Shown in pieces: positions 58,201-64,000 of a DNA stretch of 64,000 bases (position 1 is the first letter of the stretch; every line of letters starts with the position of its first letter). Below the pieces are notes generated by a model, which was not told the origin of the DNA, did not search any database, and saw nothing but the letters and a program-made list of their open reading frames with translations. Source of the DNA: Timema cristinae (taxonomy: Eukaryota; Arthropoda; Insecta; Phasmatodea; Timematidae); the NCBI GenBank assembly GCA_039000515.1, contig JBCFYV010000012.1:128474652-128538651 (forward strand), in the 5' to 3' direction. The position numbers and the translations under genes are program-made.

Positions 58201-60263
58201 GTTGGAAAATATTTAAATAGATAATATAGTGAACACAAAAACTGGTTAGTAGTCCAACTAGAGTTAGCTTTGTGCTTTTTTGTAAGCACCGTGGACAATG
58301 TGTTAAGAACAAGTTCCAAATTCCAGTAACTCAGGATCTTGCGGAGAATCTTTCTTCAAGTAACTTTTGACAGCACTTAACAATTTGAGGTTTACATTTG
58401 GTTCTTCTATGGAAACTTAAAGCATGTTTTTAAGCTCCAAGCCCTCGTCTTTTAGTGCAGGTATAAAGTTAAATATCTTGAGCTGTTGCATGACCTAAAG
58501 AGCAAGATGTTAAATATCTTGTATAAATTTTTCATTTTCACTCGAGAAGTGAAAAAACAACATCCATTTAGGTCTTGAGAAGTGAAAAACAACATCCATT
58601 TAGGTCTTCCGAGCCACAGTATTTATCCTCTCGTCAAATGAAATACAATACAGCCGATTTTTAAACCATGTACTGTCAAACCAGTCATCTTTAAAAGAGG
58701 GTTCTCCTCCGGGTTTACTCATTTCCTGTTAAACACAAAGTTCACAAGATAAACAACTGTGATCTGCAGAATACTTGCACCAGGCTGAGCTTAGGAAGGG
58801 TAGTTTTACTTTAGGGCGGATAAAGGGGGGGATGAAGGGAGGAACACAACAAACACTGTACTGTGCCATTGGAATGTCAAGGTCAGGCAGGGACACCAAT
58901 AGTTTGAACTTGAGCAGTTACTAGTAACTCACCACTCATGTTGGTTACTGTTGGTAAAAAGTTATTGGAGGGGAGGGGGGCAAGGTTGGGCATCCCCACT
59001 CCAAGGCCATCTAATTGTGTGGCAAGCAAGATAGACCAGAGGGGGAGTAATTGAGGGGTGGTCAAAATAGAACTATAAGTAGTCAAAATAATATCAGGGG
59101 TCTCAAAATGCTTAATCCAACATTTCACTCAATGTAAAAAGGATGAATATTTTTTCAGTATCAGATTCAAAATTCCAGTATATTCCAGTATCAAAAATAA
59201 ATTCATATTAAATCTTATGCATGAACATGGAAATGAATAAATAGAAGATGATATTAGTAAAAATATGAACACAAGAAGGTAATATTATGTCTGAGAGAAA
59301 ATGAGTCACATCTCCCAGGCCCTCAACCTAGGTTTGTTTTATCAAAACTTCAGAGTAAGTACGAAATGTTCGACTCACAAAGATCAACATGAAGGACACA
59401 TGCATACGTCAAGTCATGTGATCTACAGCTGACACTTCTGATAGATATCACCAATAATAATATAGGAAAATATTTTCAAAGTTTATATTTTCTTAAAAAT
59501 GTATTCCTTATAGAATCTTACAATAGTACAATATACATACATGCCTAATCATTACGTTCTCCTACAGGATAGGCAAGAAACTGTGCATTTAGCTCAAAAC
59601 TCAACTCCGTACTTATCCATCCTCGCCAACTTTCTCCACACTTCCTATCCTTGCATGCTCCCTTCACTTCAACAACATCCATATAACTAGTCATACAAGC
59701 TCTTTTATTATTAAAACTATTAATATTTCTCTTTTTAACACATTTGTTTACAACAACATTTAGCTAAATCTTACATAGCCGACTCCTTCCTTTTGCTCCA
59801 CACACTCTACCTTCATATACTTGCTTCGTCACTGGATCCACATCATCCTCTCAACACACCCAAACCAACGTGAGACACTTCTTTCATACTGACCTATTGG
59901 ACTACTCTTCAAACCACACTCCTTGGTAACCCACTCATTACTGAAGCTGCCCTTGTGAGTTTTTCTCCCGACAAACCCACATCCATAAAACAATGTTGGC
60001 ACTAACACATGTTTATATATACTGCCATGTTTGTCTTTGGCATGATGCCACCATTACACATGTACAGATATGACCTATTCTCTTAAACTTTGTGTCTTTT
60101 AGTGTACACTCTACATTTGTTTGTATGTGTAGGGCTCAACAATAAATTATGGCACATGGCATTCAGCCGTCTACCTTATGAGTGAAGTTGAAGAGTTGAA
60201 GTCAATACGCAAGAAACTGTTTCCTGACTGCGGACCAAAGATGCTTCCAACTCTCAAACACAA
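55081..60263 (+). CDS. SCCPDH: Saccharopine dehydrogenase-like oxidoreductase, exons 1-5
   Basis: The N-terminal Rossmann fold has FGATGITGKYTV (glycine-rich NAD(P) loop) and WGVGGRSQDKL, then ILINTVGPYKLYG, EPVVKACIDSGCHYVDVSAEPQ in two parts, GFDCIPVDLGTVF and NYGTWHSAVY. This order is that of SCCPDH, a membrane- or lipid-droplet-associated protein of unclear catalytic role, not true saccharopine dehydrogenase. Exons: 55081-55256, 55341-55529, 55969-56096, 56831-56886, 60133-60263, all with GT/AG sites. They give about 226 of roughly 430 residues. Four 1-base indels are needed to keep the frame, and only with them do all exon phases agree. The C-terminal half lies past the gap. Confidence 0.9.
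55341..55529 (+). CDS. SCCPDH: SCCPDH exon 2, one extra base in a G run
   Basis: It encodes KIKIILADVTDLLSLRDM and INTVGPYKLYG, then in another frame EPVVKACIDSGCHYVDVSAE. GGGGG at 55460-55464 should be GGGG. The acceptor is TCGGTTTCAG and the donor GTAACT. Confidence 0.9.
55530..55968. other. SCCPDH intron 2, nothing recognised
   Basis: Unique-looking sequence with a short chance open frame at 55803-55991. Confidence 0.6.
55969..56096 (+). CDS. SCCPDH: SCCPDH exon 3, two bases missing
   Basis: It encodes FMERMQLEYHEAAKQKNV, then (one base lost near 56021) YIIN, then (one more lost near 56036) GFDCIPVDLGTVFLVNNFK. The length of 128 plus 2 gives the phase required by exon 4. The acceptor is GATGTCGCAG and the donor GTGAGC. 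Confidence 0.88.
56097..56830. repeat. SCCPDH intron 3 with 73-bp tandem repeat, 3 copies
   Basis: TATTCTCAACCCGTGTCATG recurs at 56562, 56635 and 56707, period 72-73, ending near 56765. The rest is AT-rich, with GATTCGAGGATTCAAATTTG-type words near 56475. Confidence 0.9.
56831..56886 (+). CDS. SCCPDH: SCCPDH exon 4, 56 bases
   Basis: It completes Gly and adds DVNSVECYLEVWQNTFMM. The acceptor is TTCTTGTTCAG and the donor GTAAGT. It ends in phase 0. Confidence 0.88.
57200..58740 (-). pseudogene. Second decayed hAT-like transposase copy in SCCPDH intron 4
   Basis: The minus strand starts MSKPGGEPSFKDDWF near 58728 and continues, with many stops and frame changes, through YCISFDERINTVA, MDVVFHF, HIVHGAYKKAQS (near 58290), ADLNKLLEHFMR and a hAT-like C-terminal region near 57380. 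It aligns motif by motif with the plus-strand copy at 49855-54000 (CFDEELNKV, MDIVIRF, HVVHGS). It lies antisense to SCCPDH, and is too broken to be functional. Confidence 0.65.
58741..59559. other. SCCPDH intron 4, no gene seen
   Basis: It has purine-rich and G-rich stretches (58815-58845, 58965-58985) but nothing recognised. Confidence 0.5.
59560..60025 (-). pseudogene. C-terminal remnant of a LINE reverse transcriptase
   Basis: The minus strand reads KHVLVPTLFYGCGFVGRKTH, then SVSRWFGCVERMMWIQ, a stop, and KYMKVECVEQKEG and EVKGACKDRKCGESW. The PTLLYGCE, RWFGHVERM and K-x-Y-E-x-R-V words are typical of the end of a common animal LINE polymerase. Only this end is present, and it is decayed. 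Confidence 0.7.
60133..60263 (+). CDS. SCCPDH: SCCPDH exon 5, last exon in window
   Basis: It encodes GSTINYGTWHSAVYLMSEVE and on to MLPTLKHK, the GTWxSAxY region of the family. The acceptor is TATGTGTAG and the donor GTCAGT, phase 2, so a further exon must follow beyond the gap. Confidence 0.88.
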
Positions 60264-60556
60264 GTCAGTATAGTTTCAGGCGCTAGAATAGTCGAGTAAA
60301 AATACAGAACAAATTACATTTCTTCCCAAAGATCAATTCTACACTCAGTTGCCTTTTGTTTCCCGAACATTTACCTCTTAATGGTCAACCAGACTACATA
60401 GATTTTGTATTTCTCAGAGCAGAAAATGTCAACTTATATACAAGTCTGTATATTTATAGGGTCGTATAGAAACATGTTGTTTTGTTCATTCTAGTAATTA
60501 ACAAACTTGTGTAGGTACTATTAGAAGCTATGTACCTACCTATGTCACGAGTTACA

Positions 60557-60656
60557 NNNNNNNNNNNNNNNNNNNNNNNNNNNNNNNNNNNNNNNNNNNN
60601 NNNNNNNNNNNNNNNNNNNNNNNNNNNNNNNNNNNNNNNNNNNNNNNNNNNNNNNN
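60557..60656. other. Assembly gap, 100 N
   Basis: Exactly 100 N, between SCCPDH intron sequence and the 19-bp array. The array probably caused the gap. Confidence 1.
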
Positions 60657-63600
60657 TGAGTGTAGAGGAACACTGTGGTGTAGAGGAACCGTGAGTGTAG
60701 AGGAACACTGTGGTGTAGAGGAACACTGTGGCTGTAGAGGAACACGGAGTGTAGAGGAACACTGTGGCTGTAGAGGAACACTGTGGCTGTAGAGGAACAC
60801 ATGTGGTGTAGAGGAACATGTGGTGTAGAGGAACACTGTGGTGTAGAGGAACACTGTGGCTGTAGAGGAACACAGTGAGTGTAGAGGAACACAGGAGTGT
60901 AGAGGAACACTGTGCTGTAGAGGAACCAGTGAGTGTAGAGGAACACTGTGGTGTAGAGGAACACTGGTGTAGAGGAACATGAGGTGTAGAGGAACACTGT
61001 GAGTGTAGAGGAACACTGGTGTAGAGGACAGGAGTGTAGAGGAACACTGTGGTGTAGAGGAACACTGTGGCTGTAGAGGAACACTGTGCTGTAGAGGAAC
61101 ACTGTGGTGTAGAGGAACACTGTGGCCTGGTTAGAGGAACACTGTGGCTGTAGAGGAACACCGTGGTGTAGAGGAACACTGTGAGTGTAGAGGAACACGT
61201 GTAGGAAGGGCTGTAGAGGAACACTGTGGGTAGAGGAACACTGTGAGTGTAGAGGAACACTGTGGCTGTAGAGGAACACTGTGAGTGTAGAGGAACACTG
61301 TGTTAGAGGAACACTGTGGCTGTAGAGGAACCAGTGAGTGTAGAGGAACACGTGGTGTAGAGGAACCTGTGAGTGTAGAGGAACACTGTGGTGTAGAGGA
61401 ACACTGTGGCTGTAGAGGAACACTGTGGTGTAGAGGAACCTGTGGCTGTAGAGAACACAGTGAGTGTAGAGGAACACGTGGTGTAGAGGAAACGGAGTGT
61501 AAGGAGTTGTAGAGGAACACTGTGGCTGTAGAGACATGGTGTAAGGAACACAGTGAGTGTAGAGGAACCGTGGTGTAGAGGAACACTGTGGTGTAGGAAC
61601 AGGTGGAGTTAGAGGAACACGTGGCTGTAGAGGAACACGTGGTGTAAGGAACCAGTGAGTGTAGAGGAACCGTGGTTAGAGGAACACTGTGGTGTAGAGG
61701 ACCGGGTTAGAGGAACACGTGTAGAGGACAGTGAGTGTAGAGGAACACGTGGCTTGTAGAGACCGGAGTGTGAGGAACACTGTGTGTAGAGGAACACTGG
61801 GTGTAGAGGAACAGGAGTGTAAGAACACTGTGGTGTAGAGGAACACTGTGAGGTAGAGGAACACTGTGGCTGTAGAGGAACACGTGGTGTAGAGGAACAG
61901 TGAGTGTAGAGGAACCGGGTGTAGAGGAACACTGTGGTGTAGAGGAACCGGAGTGTAGAGGACAGTGGTGTAGAGGAACACTTGTAGAGGAACACGTGGC
62001 TGTAGAGGAACCCAGTGAGTGTAGAGGAACAGTGGTGTAGAGGAACACTGTGAGTGTAGAGGAACACTGTGATGTAGAGGAACACTGTGGTGTAGAGGAA
62101 CACTGTGGTGTAGAGGAACCCGTGGTGTAGAGGAACACGTGGTGTAGAGGAACCAGTGAGTGTAGAGGAACACGTGGTGTAGAGGACACTTGGTTAGAGG
62201 AACCAGTGAGTGTAGAGGAACACGTGGTGTAGAGGAACACGTGGTGTAGAGGAACCTGTGGCTGTAGAGGAACACTGTGGCTGTAGAGAACCAGGAGTGT
62301 AGAGGAACACGTGGTTAGAGGAACACTGTGGTGTAGAGGAACCCAGCGAGTGTAGAGGAACACGTGAGTGTAGAGGAACCGTGAGTGTAGAGAACACTGT
62401 GGTGTAGAGGAACACGGAGTGTAGAGGAACACTGTGAGTGTAGAGGAACACGTGGTGTAGAGGAACACTGTGGTGTAGAGGAACCGGGTGTAGAGGAACC
62501 CGTGAGTGTAGAGGAACACTGTGGTGTAGAGAACATGTGGTGTAGAGGAACACGTGAGTGTAGAGGAAACATGTGGCTGTAGAGGAACACTGTGGTGTAG
62601 AGGAACACGTGGTGTAGAGGACATGTGGTGTAGAGGAACACTGTGGTGTAGAGGAACACGTGGCTGTAGAGAACACGTGAGTGTAGAGAACACGTGGTTA
62701 GAGAACTGTGGCATGTTGAGGAACCAGGAGTGTAGAGAACACGGTGTAGAGGAACCCAGTGAGTGTAGAGGAACCTGTGGTGTAGAGGAACCGGAGTGTA
62801 GAGGAACACAGTGGTGTAGAGGAACACGTGGTGTAGAGGAACACGTGAGTGTAGGAACACAGTGGTGTAGAGGAACACTGTGGTGTAGGGACACTTGGTG
62901 TAGAGGAACACGGTGTAGAGAACACTGTGGTGTAGAGGAACACTGTGGTGTAGAGGAACACTGAGTGTAGAGGAACCAGTGAGTGTAAGGAACACTGTGG
63001 TGTAGAGGAACCTGGTGTAGAGGAACCGGAGTGTAGAGGAACCAGTGAGTGTAGAGGAACCAGTGAGTGTAGAGGACACGTGGTGTAGAGGACCGAGTGT
63101 AGAGGAACCCAGTGAGTGTAGAGGAACAGTAGTGTAGAGGAACACTGTGGCTGTAGAGGAACACTGTGAGTGTAGAGGAACACTGTGGCTGTAGAGGAAC
63201 CCAGCGAGTGTAGAGGAACACTGTGAGTGTAGAGGAACACAGTGAGTGTAGAGGAACACAGTGAGTGTAGAGGAACACTGTGAGTGTAGAGGAACACAGT
63301 GGTGTAGAGGAACACAGTGAGTGTAGAGGAACACAGTGAGTGTAGAGGAACACTGTGAGTGTAGAGGAACACTGTGAGTGTAGAGGAACACAGTGAGTGT
63401 AGAGGAACACTGTGAGTGTAGAGGAACACTGTGAGTGTAGAGGAACCCAGTGAGTGTAGAGGAACACTGTGAGTGTAGAGGAACACAGTGAGTGTAGAGG
63501 AACACAGTGAGTGTAGAGGAACACTGTGGCTGTAGAGGAACCCAGTGAGTGTAGAGGAACCAGCGAGTGTAGAGGAACCCAGTGAGTGTAGAGAACACAG

Positions 63601-64000
63601 TGAGTGTAGAGGAACACAGTGAGTGTAGAGGAACACTGTGAGTGTAGAGGAAACTGTGAGTGTAGAGGAACACAGTGAGTGTAGAGGAACACTGTGGCTG
63701 TAGAGGAACCAGCGAGTGTAGAGGAACCAGTGAGTGTAGAGGAACACTGTGAGTGTAGAGGAACACTGTGGCTGTAGAGGAACCAGCGAGTGTAGAGGAA
63801 CACTGTGAGTGTAGAGGAACACTGTGGCTGTAGAGGAACACTGTGGCTGTAGAGGAACCCAGTGAGTGTAGAGGAACACGTGAGTGTAGAGGAACACTGT
63901 GGCTTAGAGGAACCAGCGAGTGTAGAGGAACACAGTGAGTGTAGAGACACTGTGGCTGTAGAGGAACCCAGCGATGTAGAGGAACCCATGAGTGTAGAGG
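60657..64000. repeat. 19-bp minisatellite, about 175 copies, runs off window
   Basis: The unit is GTGTAGAGGAACACTGTGA with variants (ACTGTGGCT, ACAGTGAGT, CCAGCGAGT). Period 19 is clean from 63100 on; 60657-63100 has many 1-3 base losses. Because 19 is not a multiple of 3 and the unit lacks stops on the minus strand, all three minus frames stay open for long stretches (up to 760 codons) with a 19-residue period. I treat these as chance, not genes. Confidence 0.97.

Noticed and set aside
61707..63989. A 760-codon open frame and several 100-500-codon frames on the minus strand (repeats of FLYTHSVPLHSQCSSTLTV type)
   Set aside because: They come from a 19-bp tandem array that lacks stops in all three minus frames; all frames are equally open, indels switch frames freely and there are no flanking exons.

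Overview
This is an animal nuclear genome window, most likely from an arthropod. It is AT-rich, with spliced genes on canonical GT/AG sites, tRNA-derived SINEs, an R1-clade LINE, BEL/Pao and Ty3/gypsy LTR elements, hAT elements and very long minisatellites. I could not place it to species; a hemipteran-like insect is only a guess. Two 100-base runs of N (27314-27413, 60557-60656) are assembly gaps.

Two host genes are supported. (1) Acyloxyacyl hydrolase (AOAH), minus strand, eight exons between 23429 and 684. They cover the saposin-B domain, the calcium-rich linker and most of the SGNH lipase domain. The signal-peptide exon and the C-terminal exon or exons with the catalytic His are not seen; the latter should lie left of the window. 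All exon phases agree except for one missing base in the 17636-17823 exon. (2) A saccharopine dehydrogenase-like oxidoreductase (SCCPDH), plus strand, exons 1-5 from 55081 to 60263. The C-terminal half lies beyond the second gap. It needs four 1-base corrections, at least three of them at homopolymers.

The rest is repeats. About a quarter of the window is tandem array: 66-bp units (1-255), 39-bp (1632-4600), 40-bp (6150-6343), mixed 50/67-bp (7862-11310), 62-bp (12341-15430), 32-bp (23815-26466), about 100-150 bp (41818-43380) and 19-bp (60657 to the window end). Most arrays sit inside AOAH introns.

31892-40599 is one LTR retrotransposon in minus orientation: paired 627-bp LTRs, 4-bp target duplication ATTA, a broken gag and only the tail of integrase. 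A TIR element with a TTA target duplication (PIF/Harbinger-like) sits inside its 5' LTR, and two SINEs sit inside that element. 41471-46274 is bounded by TTAA and perfect 14-bp inverted ends, so it may be a piggyBac-type element. 46990-54000 holds a decayed BEL/Pao element, then a decayed hAT-like transposase gene split by an R1-clade LINE with target duplication TTGCAAAA. A second decayed copy of the same hAT-like family lies antisense in SCCPDH intron 4.

I found no convincing new multi-gene system. The points most worth a second look are the AOAH gene with its minisatellite-filled introns, the 62-bp array whose units each carry splice-like signals on the AOAH strand, the datable nested-transposon stack, and the run of 1-base frameshifts in otherwise conserved exons.
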